A stretch of DNA of 6,364 nucleotides from Planctomycetota bacterium. Lineage in GTDB: Bacteria > Planctomycetota > Phycisphaerae > WQYP01. Below the pieces are notes generated by a model. That model worked only from the letters and a program-made list of their open reading frames with translations. It did not search any database and was not told the origin of the DNA. This document shows, one piece after another, positions 1-6,265 of this stretch (position 1 is the first letter of the stretch; each line of letters starts with the position of its first letter). The position numbers were made by a program, and so were the translations under genes. The stretch spans positions 1-6,364 of the forward strand of contig JAJZCT010000209.1 in the NCBI GenBank assembly GCA_021828925.1, in the 5' to 3' direction.

Positions 1-117
1 CACCGGACGTTCCGCATTGGATTTGTCGGTCCCGATCATGGCACCGGTATTGAACCGGCGCAACCGGATCAGATTGTGCATTATGACGGCCATCCGGTGG
101 TGGTCAGTAAGGGATAG
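1..117 (+). CDS. C-terminal end of an unrecognised protein (5'-partial)
   Basis: Reading frame 1 is open from the window edge for 38 codons and ends with TAG at 115-117. The peptide begins HRTFRIGFVGPDHGTG and ends HYDGHPVVVSKG. Its composition (alternating hydrophobic and polar residues, Gly and Pro turns) suits the last strands of a globular beta-rich domain, and the third codon positions do not look random. The frame is short, so the call rests on this composition and on the tidy convergent arrangement with the minus-strand rhamnosidase gene, whose stop lies about 93 bases further on with a hairpin in between. I do not recognise the family. An ATG at 17 in another frame gives a basic, Arg-rich peptide with no family character and was not preferred. 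Confidence 0.5.
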   Translation, partial: HRTFRIGFVGPDHGTGIEPAQPDQIVHYDGHPVVVSKG

Positions 118-164
118 TCCGGTAGCGGATGTTAATTACACCTGCCGCCAATTAATCCTCATTT

Positions 165-186
165 ACGGGCGTGACAGATCGCCCGT
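165..186. terminator. Candidate bidirectional terminator hairpin
   Basis: ACGGGCG (165-171) and CGCCCGT (180-186) form a perfect 7-bp GC-rich stem with an 8-base loop. It lies in the short gap between two convergent stops, 47 bases after the plus-strand TAG and 24 bases after the minus-strand TAA. That is where a shared terminator would be expected. There is no convincing T-run on either side, so it would be a weak intrinsic terminator or a 3'-end stabilising hairpin. Confidence 0.4.
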
Positions 187-210
187 TGTGCCATTGCGCC
201 ATCTATTGCG

Positions 211-2310
211 TTAACGCGTGAATGATAGCGTCACGGCCCCCAACAGGCCGGATTCCATGATGGGCCAATGGGCGGCGTTGAATGGGTGGTAGTCGATGCT
301 GACGAAATTAGCATCGCGGAATATTTTCCATGCGATGTGCTTGCGATCCATATATCGGATGCGATTGGCCGGCAGATTGGTAACTTCAACTTCCAGCACA
401 TTATCAGTAGCTTTCAGCTTATGGAGCACCAACTCATAAGGGCTTTGAATCAATACGCCGATATCTTCGCCGTTCAGCCGCACGCGGGCGGTGTTGCGGA
501 CTGTTCCGAAATTCAGCAGCCATGGCGCGTCGCCGGGCGGGGCGTTGAAGGTCAGCGTATAACGCGCTGTGCCGGAAAACCGTTGCGTTTCAGGATCGCC
601 ATTGTTGGTCCATGACGTAAGTTCCCGGGTTTCATAGCCGCGCGGCAGTGATGGGCCGCCATCAATAAAATCAATATCCCATGTCCCGGTCAGGCGATGG
701 TGTTGGCTGCCGGTGCTGTAGAATCTCCAATGTTTTGTGGCTTTCAACGCAATGTCCAGTGTGCGGAGAATCAGCGATGTATTGGGTTCCATGCGGATGC
801 GCAGCGTGGGCCGATTCTGGGCATCGTGCGTAATGATTGCCGGAGCGCTTGCGCCGGTCATGGGATCCATTACGACGACAGATTTTGCCGTTGCAGCCAG
901 CGTGATATGAGTATCGAGCGTTTTGTTACCCTGATAGGCTAGAAAATAATGTCGTCCGCCCTCAAAGCGTCGGCGGATGTACATAAGTCCGGTATGTTCG
1001 GTAAGGGTCTCACGGGAAATCCCGGCAGCGTCAATGGCTTGAGCCAGCATTCCCACAAATACATGGCCATGGTTGATTCTTGCCCAGCGCAGCATCCTTC
1101 CGTTTCCAGTGCGTTTTGTTGCCGAATTGTCATGAGCGCTGGTCAACGGCACGCTTGCCGCAAGTGTGCGCATTTGTGCCTGCCGCGTGGGCAAGTCCGT
1201 CCATCCAGGCGGCTCAACGGGAATGCTGTTTTCAAAAATAACCTTGGCCCCGGCAGCAGCCAAGGCAAGGATTTTTTCCAGCGTCGTCGGCGGCATGTAT
1301 CGGGTGGATGGAATGACAATAGCCTGATAGCTGCATCCCGGAGTGTTGATGCGTCCGTTAAGGACCAATGCTTGTTGCAGCAACTTATCAGAGATGTAAT
1401 CAAAGCCAATGCCGTTTCGCCACAGATACCGCGCAGCGTTACCGATGGCATGTCCGTAGAACCAATCGCCAAAATTGGTCATGGTCTGATATTGACCCAG
1501 ACCCTCCGGATTGTGCCACTGATCATAAATTGGCCAGTACAGCAGCACGTCACTGTCCGGCTTGCCCTCCTGAAGAATGCTTTGACTGCGCGCAATGTAA
1601 TCGTTGAGCGTCGGTACATCATGCCAGATACTCATTCGCGGATTCATATCCGTTGAGGCATAAAACAGCCAGCCGGGCCACGCCGCATCATCCCTGGAAA
1701 AGCACGTGCCGTGATAAAACAGATGATTGACTCCTCCAACAAAAAACTGATCGACGAGTTTCTTCATATCCGCAAGCGTGACCTTAAAATGTTCGGCCAG
1801 CCACGTTCCGGTTTCCGAAGACACCCGGCGCTTTCCCGGTACATGGGCCGCCGAAGACGCAAATTTGGCAATCAACGGATCACAATGGCCGACGGTGTCA
1901 GGTGTGCCGAAATTATTTTCCGGCTCCGGCATATCCGCGACGGCATAGAAATCCAGTAAATTGGTGGGCGAGCCGTGGGCCTGATTGTGATTCAGCATTC
2001 CGCGTTGATGGCACCATTGTGTCCATTGTGAAAAGACGTCATCCACCATCACATCGGAAACCGTTTCCCGATAATCGGACTTCACCCGCCCCACAGTATC
2101 CGGATCACCATGGCCCGCCAGCGCCGACAGATGATCTTCCAGCGCATATCCACGCCGTTTTCTGAAGCTGTCAAAGAAATCCGCCGACCATTCGCCATAA
2201 CCGCGTGGAACCCCTGTCATATATTCATAAGAATCATGAAACATGGTTTGCGGATGCTGCACACCTGGCGTGGCAAACGCTTTGGTAAAACGCTCAAGAT
2301 AGGATGTCAT
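211..2310 (-). CDS. GH106 alpha-L-rhamnosidase-like hydrolase, main catalytic and C-terminal part (downstream half of a frameshifted gene)
   Basis: This 699-codon frame carries most of a glycoside hydrolase family 106 protein, a family that removes terminal alpha-L-rhamnose from glycans such as pectic rhamnogalacturonans. Landmarks I associate with the family are FHDSYEY (residues 24-30), SSETGTW (164-170), FYHG (198-201), a WPGWLFYASTDMNP stretch (211-224) and LLYWPIYDQW (256-265). The C-terminal ~110 residues (LLNFGTVRNTARVRLNGEDI onward) look like a galactose-binding beta-sandwich. E166 in SSETGTW is a plausible catalytic or metal-site acid, but that assignment is inference. The ATG at 2310 has no purine-rich Shine-Dalgarno before it (only CCCCCCCCGCC), and the homology continues upstream in the other frame. 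It is therefore probably not an independent start. Read with the 2294-3058 fragment, the protein would be about 948 residues, within the usual family range. The enzyme class is fairly sure; the exact substrate is unknown. Confidence 0.85.
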   Translation of the reverse strand: MTSYLERFTKAFATPGVQHPQTMFHDSYEYMTGVPRGYGEWSADFFDSFRKRRGYALEDHLSALAGHGDPDTVGRVKSDYRETVSDVMVDDVFSQWTQWCHQRGMLNHNQAHGSPTNLLDFYAVADMPEPENNFGTPDTVGHCDPLIAKFASSAAHVPGKRRVSSETGTWLAEHFKVTLADMKKLVDQFFVGGVNHLFYHGTCFSRDDAAWPGWLFYASTDMNPRMSIWHDVPTLNDYIARSQSILQEGKPDSDVLLYWPIYDQWHNPEGLGQYQTMTNFGDWFYGHAIGNAARYLWRNGIGFDYISDKLLQQALVLNGRINTPGCSYQAIVIPSTRYMPPTTLEKILALAAAGAKVIFENSIPVEPPGWTDLPTRQAQMRTLAASVPLTSAHDNSATKRTGNGRMLRWARINHGHVFVGMLAQAIDAAGISRETLTEHTGLMYIRRRFEGGRHYFLAYQGNKTLDTHITLAATAKSVVVMDPMTGASAPAIITHDAQNRPTLRIRMEPNTSLILRTLDIALKATKHWRFYSTGSQHHRLTGTWDIDFIDGGPSLPRGYETRELTSWTNNGDPETQRFSGTARYTLTFNAPPGDAPWLLNFGTVRNTARVRLNGEDIGVLIQSPYELVLHKLKATDNVLEVEVTNLPANRIRYMDRKHIAWKIFRDANFVSIDYHPFNAAHWPIMESGLLGAVTLSFTR

Positions 2311-3058
2311 GGCGGGGGGGGTAAACGGTGTTAAGCATCATGCCCCAGCCGCCGGGGGCGGCGCGCTTTACGTGGGCACCGGGGTGGCCGACAAGTGCCA
2401 CGAGCATCCAGACGCCGGTGGGGCGTTCCCAGTTGACCTTACCATCAGGGCTGATCTGGCTGGGCTTGAGATTGATACGTCGCCCATCGCGGCTGCACGC
2501 CTGCAGATAAAGAATCTTTTCCCGCGGCAGGTTCACAGTCCATTGCGCATGCGCGTCCGCCGGGGCGTCAAAGGCGATGGCTTTTGCAAACAGCGACGCA
2601 TAACTCCCGACACTGCCCGGCCCTCCGATATTCCACCCTGTGCCTTGCGTCATATCCACGCCCATATACAGGCGGCGCGCTTCCACCACGTCAAAAGACA
2701 TCATCTGCAGCCATTTCGGACTTAAGTATTGTATATATTCCTTTTCCCAGCCGCGTGCCCCGTAAATGGGAATAATCCGTACGCCGCCCAAGCCCCCGGC
2801 CTTATACCTCCGCAGTTCTTCGGCCAGATTATCCTGATCCACGGCCGAGCCCATCCACCAATTGAAGCACCAGGGGCGGCATTCGGCGGTTATCGGCGGC
2901 CATGCCAGCGGATTAAGCAGCGCGGCATCTTCCACCGCATCGGTTGATTGGCCCCGAGACGTTGCGTCGGAACATCCAGATAAGGTAAGAGCCGATGCAG
3001 CGACTGCCGAGGTGATAAGAAACTCACGTCGCGATGATACCAACCGATCGTGGGACAT
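2294..3058 (-). CDS. GH106 alpha-L-rhamnosidase-like lipoprotein, N-terminal part (upstream half of a frameshifted gene)
   Basis: This 254-codon frame starts at the ATG at 3058, chosen because GGAG lies 9 bases upstream and because the protein then opens with a clean export signal. The frame itself is open further, to an ATG at 3133. Residues 8-14 (SSRREFL) form a twin-arginine motif, followed by a hydrophobic stretch and the lipobox LSGC (26-29). The mature protein should thus be exported folded by Tat and lipidated at Cys29; Ser at +2 would favour the outer membrane. Residues 61-74 (RPWCFNWWMGSAVD), 92-104 (GVRIIPIYGARGW) and 133-142 (GVDMTQGTGW) match the N-terminal part of GH106 enzymes. 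The frame runs through P247-P248 encoded by a C8 run, then into RHDILS and a TGA at 2296-2294. Skipping one base in that run gives ...NTVYPPAMTSYLERF..., which continues directly into the 211-2310 frame. The gene is therefore one GH106 gene with a +1-type break. Confidence 0.85.
   Translation of the reverse strand: MSHDRLVSSRREFLITSAVAASALTLSGCSDATSRGQSTDAVEDAALLNPLAWPPITAECRPWCFNWWMGSAVDQDNLAEELRRYKAGGLGGVRIIPIYGARGWEKEYIQYLSPKWLQMMSFDVVEARRLYMGVDMTQGTGWNIGGPGSVGSYASLFAKAIAFDAPADAHAQWTVNLPREKILYLQACSRDGRRINLKPSQISPDGKVNWERPTGVWMLVALVGHPGAHVKRAAPGGWGMMLNTVYPPRHDILS
2314..2321 (-). repeat. Homopolymer run (G8 on plus, C8 on coding strand) at the frame break
   Basis: Eight consecutive G residues on the plus strand (C8 in the gene) lie exactly where the two halves of the GH106 gene change frame. 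In the upstream frame the run reads TAC CCC CCC CGC. With seven C residues it would read TAC CCC CCC GCC ATG, joining both halves without a stop. Such a run is a known kind of site for polymerase slippage, for indel sequencing error and for phase variation; the sequence alone does not separate these. Confidence 0.85.
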
Positions 3059-3138
3059 AATATAGTCTCCGTGCGTCATTCCACCGACGCTGATACGCGG
3101 CGGAAATGACAGAGCCAAAGGTAGGACACGCAAGATGC

Positions 3139-3167
3139 AGTATCATCCAATGCCGCAATGGCGTCAA
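3139..3167 (-). promoter_or_regulatory. Candidate sigma70-like promoter for the GH106 gene
   Basis: On the minus strand TTGACG (3167-3162, five of six to TTGACA) is followed after a 17-base spacer by GATACT (3144-3139, four of six to TATAAT). The start point would fall near 3132, giving a leader of about 75 bases before the ATG at 3058. This suggests that the rhamnosidase gene can be transcribed separately from the upstream secreted-protein gene. It is a match by eye to the E. coli consensus, and planctomycete-type promoters may differ. Confidence 0.4.
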
Positions 3168-3176
3168 TGGTGCCCA

Positions 3177-3202
3177 GCGCATCTGTGCCCCGGCGCATCT
3201 GT
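3177..3202. repeat. Pair of 10-bp direct repeats upstream of the GH106 promoter
   Basis: GCGCATCTGT occurs at 3177-3186 and again at 3193-3202, a 16-base period. Relative to the proposed minus-strand promoter they lie about 10 to 35 bases upstream of the -35 box, a usual position for activator sites. The function is inferred from position only. Confidence 0.4.
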
Positions 3203-3208
3203 CATGAT

Positions 3209-3233
3209 GGTTCGCGCCATGGTCCCGCGAACC
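3209..3233. other. Perfect 8-bp inverted repeat (hairpin or operator)
   Basis: GGTTCGCG (3209-3216) and CGCGAACC (3226-3233) are exact inverted copies around a 9-base centre that itself contains the palindrome CCATGG. The element lies 43 bases past the stop of the secreted-protein gene and upstream of the GH106 promoter. It could be a 3'-end hairpin for the former or an operator for the latter. No T-run follows on the minus strand, so a standard intrinsic terminator is not well supported. Confidence 0.4.
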
Positions 3234-3276
3234 GTGGTACGGATGGATGCATATTGTAAACGGCGGAGAAAATAAT

Positions 3277-5310
3277 TTATCGGGTTTTAGCCGGCGGCAT
3301 ATATGGCAACGCCACCGTTTGCACATGCTGGGCGCGCGACGCAACAGTCTTGTCCGTGTTTGCCGGAATTGCCTTTAATACCGGTGATTTTGGCACGATA
3401 TGTCGGGAGGTTCCTTCAGAGCGTGTGGGCCGGTTTACAAACGTGGTTAACTCAACCCAGTGGCGCCAGGTTAATACCGCTATTAGCTTCTTGGTTTTCG
3501 GCATGTCGGCGGTGGGGGCGATGTGTAATGTGACCAACGTCGTATGACCGCTATGGATTGGGCCGAAACGAACGGCTCCGCTGATTTGCAACACGCTGTT
3601 TCCTGTCGTCAATGTTGTCGGTTCCCAAATGGCGATCTTTCCCAGTAATCGACCTACGCGCGCGTTTCGAATCGAAAGCGTAAGCGTATGAATGTCTGGG
3701 GTGATGATGTTTGAAGCGATGGTAACGTCTGCCACAGGAAGGCCTTTGATTGAGGCGGTTCGCAATGCCGCCGCCAAATCAGTTGGTGTACCGGGATACG
3801 TGAGGAAATAGACATGCCGATTTAACGGAATTTCCTGCCATCCGGGATACGGCGTTGGTACAGATTCGCCCCTGGCGTTGCGGGTGGCCATTAATCCTTC
3901 GGCATCAACGACGACCATTTTTCCTCGCGGAAACTCACCGGCGGGCGGGATCAGTGCCAGCAATCGCTTCCAGCCAAGGCTGCCATCGGTCATCGCCGTC
4001 CGCCACATAACGTCCTTAATCATTGTTGTCGGATTATTCCGCCATCCAATCCATTGATGGCTCGCAACTTCGCCGGAACCCGGACCGGAGACGACGGCGC
4101 ACGAACCATACGGTTGCTTAAAAACCGCCGCCAGGAAGGCCAAATGTGGATGCACGATGGAAAATAGTTGGCCAGCACCCAATACGTGCAACTCGAAATT
4201 GTTTGAATGAGCCGGTACGGGTACAAACGTGGCGGCCGCAGCCAGGAACAACGCGGGATTCGGAACCGCATGATTGGATATACCGTTCGGTTGTGTGTAG
4301 AACCTCGGCAATATCATTACTGGCAGCGCGGCATCGGATTGCTCAAGATGATGGCACAATCGCATGGATTGATAAGTATCCGATAAAGCCACACCGCCGA
4401 TTAAACTGGTCAACGCCATATTGCCTTTGCCGGCCCCAATGACATCGGGGGTTGCGAATATCGGAATGGATGACCTCAGTGTGTGCAAGGCATCGTGCAG
4501 CCGGGGAATCAGAGCATCTGCGAGCTTTGACATTGTCGGTGTGGGAGCACTCGAAAAGCGTACCACAATTGCGTGACAAATGCCGATCACTGCTTGGAGT
4601 TGCACCATCAGCGCGTTGCTGGAAATCAGAGGGCTTTGGCGCATGCCGGAGGCGGATATGGTCAATACCGGAATCAACCGTGCCCCAGATTCTTTGAGAC
4701 GCAATGCCAGATGGGATTCCCGCTTCTCAAAACCAGTGCGACGATTAACTAAGAGGTTAATGTTGAATAAATACTGCCGAATACCGGTTTCACGGATGAA
4801 GCTACCGATAAAACCGGCGGGATGGGCGGAAATAAATGCTCCCGGCATCAACGCAATCCAAGGGATGCTTTTGCCGGTCAGACTTGAACTCGGTGCGTAA
4901 ATACACCGGGGACTCTCAACCGCCCGCCGCATCTGGATGATTGATTTGTGCCAGAGTAATTCATACCTGCCCACAGCGCTGAAGGTTTCAGGCAATGTGA
5001 TACGCACAATTTGGCCACTGGTAAGCATGGTTGGACGAATGGGTGTTGTGGCCAGGAGTGTCGGGACTTGGCTCTGACCGCGTTTAAGCATCCAGTGCAG
5101 ATTCCCGGACAGCATTTGCGCCGAGGTGCCGGGATTTTTTATGCGGATTGTCAATGTTGTCTGATCACCCACATGATATAACCCTGACGCATGACTCTGG
5201 CCCGTCAAGGCAATTTGCAGTTCGGTGCCTTGCATCGTGGCTGCGGTACAAAGACTGGCGGTAAACAAACCGGTTGTCAAGATAATCCATGCAATTCTCA
5301 TAGATTTCAT
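3277..5310 (-). CDS. Large secreted protein of unknown family, possible glycan-locus protein
   Basis: The frame is open from an ATG at 5406, but the better start is the ATG at 5310 (or 5301), because the protein then begins MKSMRIAWIILTTGLFTASL, a typical Sec signal peptide with probable cleavage after CTA (residues 21-23). TASLC is not a proper lipobox because the residue before Cys is Leu. No strong Shine-Dalgarno is visible for any start. The mature chain (~650 residues) appears to have an N-terminal beta-sandwich (about 25-135, including TLTIRIKNPGTSAQ), a long central alpha/beta region (about 145-545, with pieces such as ARLIPVLTIS, VVSGPGSGEV and MVVVDAEGL) and a C-terminal beta-sandwich (about 555-625). 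A basic, low-complexity tail of about 50 residues follows. The arrangement resembles secreted carbohydrate-active proteins with a barrel flanked by sandwiches, but no catalytic motif is recognisable, so no function is assigned. It lies directly upstream of the GH106 gene on the same strand, about 220 bases away, and may be co-regulated with it. Confidence 0.75.
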   Translation of the reverse strand: MKSMRIAWIILTTGLFTASLCTAATMQGTELQIALTGQSHASGLYHVGDQTTLTIRIKNPGTSAQMLSGNLHWMLKRGQSQVPTLLATTPIRPTMLTSGQIVRITLPETFSAVGRYELLWHKSIIQMRRAVESPRCIYAPSSSLTGKSIPWIALMPGAFISAHPAGFIGSFIRETGIRQYLFNINLLVNRRTGFEKRESHLALRLKESGARLIPVLTISASGMRQSPLISSNALMVQLQAVIGICHAIVVRFSSAPTPTMSKLADALIPRLHDALHTLRSSIPIFATPDVIGAGKGNMALTSLIGGVALSDTYQSMRLCHHLEQSDAALPVMILPRFYTQPNGISNHAVPNPALFLAAAATFVPVPAHSNNFELHVLGAGQLFSIVHPHLAFLAAVFKQPYGSCAVVSGPGSGEVASHQWIGWRNNPTTMIKDVMWRTAMTDGSLGWKRLLALIPPAGEFPRGKMVVVDAEGLMATRNARGESVPTPYPGWQEIPLNRHVYFLTYPGTPTDLAAALRTASIKGLPVADVTIASNIITPDIHTLTLSIRNARVGRLLGKIAIWEPTTLTTGNSVLQISGAVRFGPIHSGHTTLVTLHIAPTADMPKTKKLIAVLTWRHWVELTTFVNRPTRSEGTSRHIVPKSPVLKAIPANTDKTVASRAQHVQTVALPYMPPAKTR

Positions 5311-5420
5311 TTTAGCGCCACGTTGAACAGTTCGCGAGTGTTTGCCGAAAAATATTGATTGTGCCGAGTCGCTTCGGGTAACAGGCCCCACGACGAGGAT
5401 GTTCATTCGCTCAGCTCATG

Positions 5421-5433
5421 GGCACATTGTGCC
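5421..5433. promoter_or_regulatory. 13-bp palindrome, candidate operator
   Basis: GGCACATTGTGCC is a perfect odd palindrome (6-base arms around a single T). It lies in the gap between the divergent secreted-protein and response-regulator genes, beside the tandem repeats. The half ACATTGTG recurs at 5469-5476. Binding by a dimeric repressor or activator is an inference from symmetry and position. Confidence 0.35.
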
Positions 5434-5440
5434 GATGATA

Positions 5441-5470
5441 TGGTGTAGATGATACTGGTGTAGATGCTAC
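5441..5470. repeat. Two 15-bp tandem repeats in the divergent intergenic region
   Basis: TGGTGTAGATGATAC (5441-5455) is followed directly by TGGTGTAGATGCTAC (5456-5470), with 14 of 15 bases identical. A degraded third unit, TTGTGCCGATGATA (5427-5440), precedes them with 11 of 14 matches. The block ends just upstream of a possible -35 box for the response-regulator gene, so it may be an array of regulator-binding sites. The repeats are seen directly; the role is inferred. Confidence 0.6.
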
Positions 5471-5471
5471 A

Positions 5472-5500
5472 TTGTGTTTCGCGCTGATTTCGGATTAAAT
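5472..5500 (+). promoter_or_regulatory. Weak candidate promoter for the response-regulator gene
   Basis: TTGTGT (5472-5477) and TTAAAT (5495-5500) are separated by 17 bases and would place the transcription start near 5507, about 29 bases before the ATG at 5536. Each box matches the sigma70 consensus only partly (three and four of six), so the call depends mainly on spacing and position. Confidence 0.25.
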
Positions 5501-5535
5501 GTTGGAATTGTCAGCCGGTTCTGGAGTTTTGATTC

Positions 5536-6222
5536 ATGCGCGTATTGGTGGTTGAAGATAATAAAGTAAGTCTCGCGTTAATTCGTAAGACGCTGTCAGC
5601 CGCCGGACACGAGGTTGTCTGCACGGAAACGGCTGAAGAAGCTCTGGAGATTATCAGGCAGGGCCTGGCGCATCTGATTGTGGCCGATTGGGAGATTCAA
5701 TCCTCTTTAAGCGCTTTGGCACTATGCCAGACCATCCGGCGTGAGGAAGTGTGGGGTTATGTATATATTATTCTCATCACATCACTTAACGATGCCCGGG
5801 AACGTGTCCGCGGCCTGACTGCTGGGGCTGATGATTTTATCACCAAGCCGTATGATCCCGATGAACTTGTGGCGCGTGTGCGCAGCGGAGAGCGCGTGCT
5901 ATCTACCGATACACGCAATCTGGCAATTTTCGCCATGGCCAAACTTGCTGAATCGCGCGATCCGGAAACCGGCATGCACCTCGAGCGCGTTCAGACGTAT
6001 TCACGCCTGCTGTCACAGGAAATGGCGTCCAACCCTAAATATCAGGAAGACATTACCGCCAACTTCATCCGCTGGATGTACCTCACGAGTCCGTTGCATC
6101 ACCGGGGAGTAACGCCGCTAAACAGCGTACAATATCCTGTGCCAGCCCCGGCGGGGTTGCGAACTGCCCCAGGCGGTTCCGCTCTGCGCCGGACCGTGTG
6201 GAGTCCAATTCTACTTGCATAG
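5536..6222 (+). pseudogene. Response regulator with HD-GYP output domain, truncated (receiver intact)
   Basis: The ATG at 5536 is preceded by GGAG at 5523-5526 with good spacing. Residues 1-120 form a CheY-like receiver: acidic pair E7-D8, phosphoacceptor D51 in LIVADWE, T82 in ILITS, and K104 in FITKPY. Residues 127-188 are the start of an RpfG-type HD-GYP cyclic-di-GMP phosphodiesterase domain (AKLAESRDPETGMHLERV, then YLTSPLH at 182-188). In the family the next residues are D-I-G-K-V. Here they are HRGVTP, and the remaining ~35 residues read antisense through another gene, so homology stops near 6099 at the H of the HD motif. The metal site is incomplete and no phosphodiesterase activity is expected. 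The loop after D51 (WEIQSSLSALALC) lacks the usual Met-Pro and Gly and seems one residue longer than in relatives, so the receiver may also be atypical. If expressed it would be a receiver-only stub with a foreign tail. Confidence 0.8.
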
Positions 6223-6265
6223 TTTGGCGGCGTAATTCAATGGCTCCATCCGTTTGCAAAATCAT
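6083..6265 (-). pseudogene. N-terminal fragment of an N6-adenine-type DNA methyltransferase
   Basis: The frame starts at the ATG at 6265, directly after the TAA of the preceding minus-strand gene, with GCGGGG a few bases upstream as a possible ribosome site. The 60-residue peptide contains AERNRLGQFATPPGLAQDI (residues 27-45), which I recognise as the N-terminal signature of class I SAM-dependent DNA methyltransferases found in type II-like restriction-modification loci. In full-length relatives the segment ending LLPGD is followed by the SAM-binding motif (LDPAFGTGSF or similar) and several hundred more residues. Here the frame ends at ATDS and a stop about 15 bases later. Homology appears to end at residues 56-57 (6095-6100), the same point where the opposing HD-GYP gene breaks. 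The fragment lacks the SAM-binding and catalytic motifs and cannot be active. Confidence 0.65.

Noticed and set aside
949..1656. A 235-residue plus-strand frame inside the rhamnosidase gene
   Set aside because: It is antisense to a well-supported GH106 coding region, has no family character, and has a shadow-like composition.
3059..3133. A 25-residue N-terminal extension of the GH106 fragment from the ATG at 3133
   Set aside because: The ATG at 3058 has a well-spaced GGAG and gives a standard Tat lipoprotein signal. The extension would also overlap the proposed transcription start.
3134..3150. The 10-mer GATGATACTG shared between the GH106 promoter region (minus strand) and the tandem repeats near 5447
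   Set aside because: Dozens of exact 10-mer pairs are expected by chance in a window of this size, and one copy overlaps a -10 box.
3024..3344. A 106-residue minus-strand frame with a Cys-rich start (MCKRWRCHICRR) spanning the intergenic region
   Set aside because: It overlaps the ends of two supported genes in another frame, its composition is Arg/His/Trp/Cys-rich as in shadow frames, and it covers the promoter and repeats.
5311..5406. A 32-residue N-terminal extension of the large secreted protein from the ATG at 5406
   Set aside because: It would bury the signal peptide that begins at 5310, and the extension has no domain character.
5420..5434. Possible sigma54 (-24/-12) promoter at GGGCACATTGTGCC
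   Set aside because: The GG-N10-GC spacing is not met in either register. The site is better described as a palindrome.
5494..5499. Minus-strand TTTAAT as a -10 box for the large secreted-protein gene
   Set aside because: There is no reasonable -35 at 16-18 bases, and the leader would be over 170 bases long.
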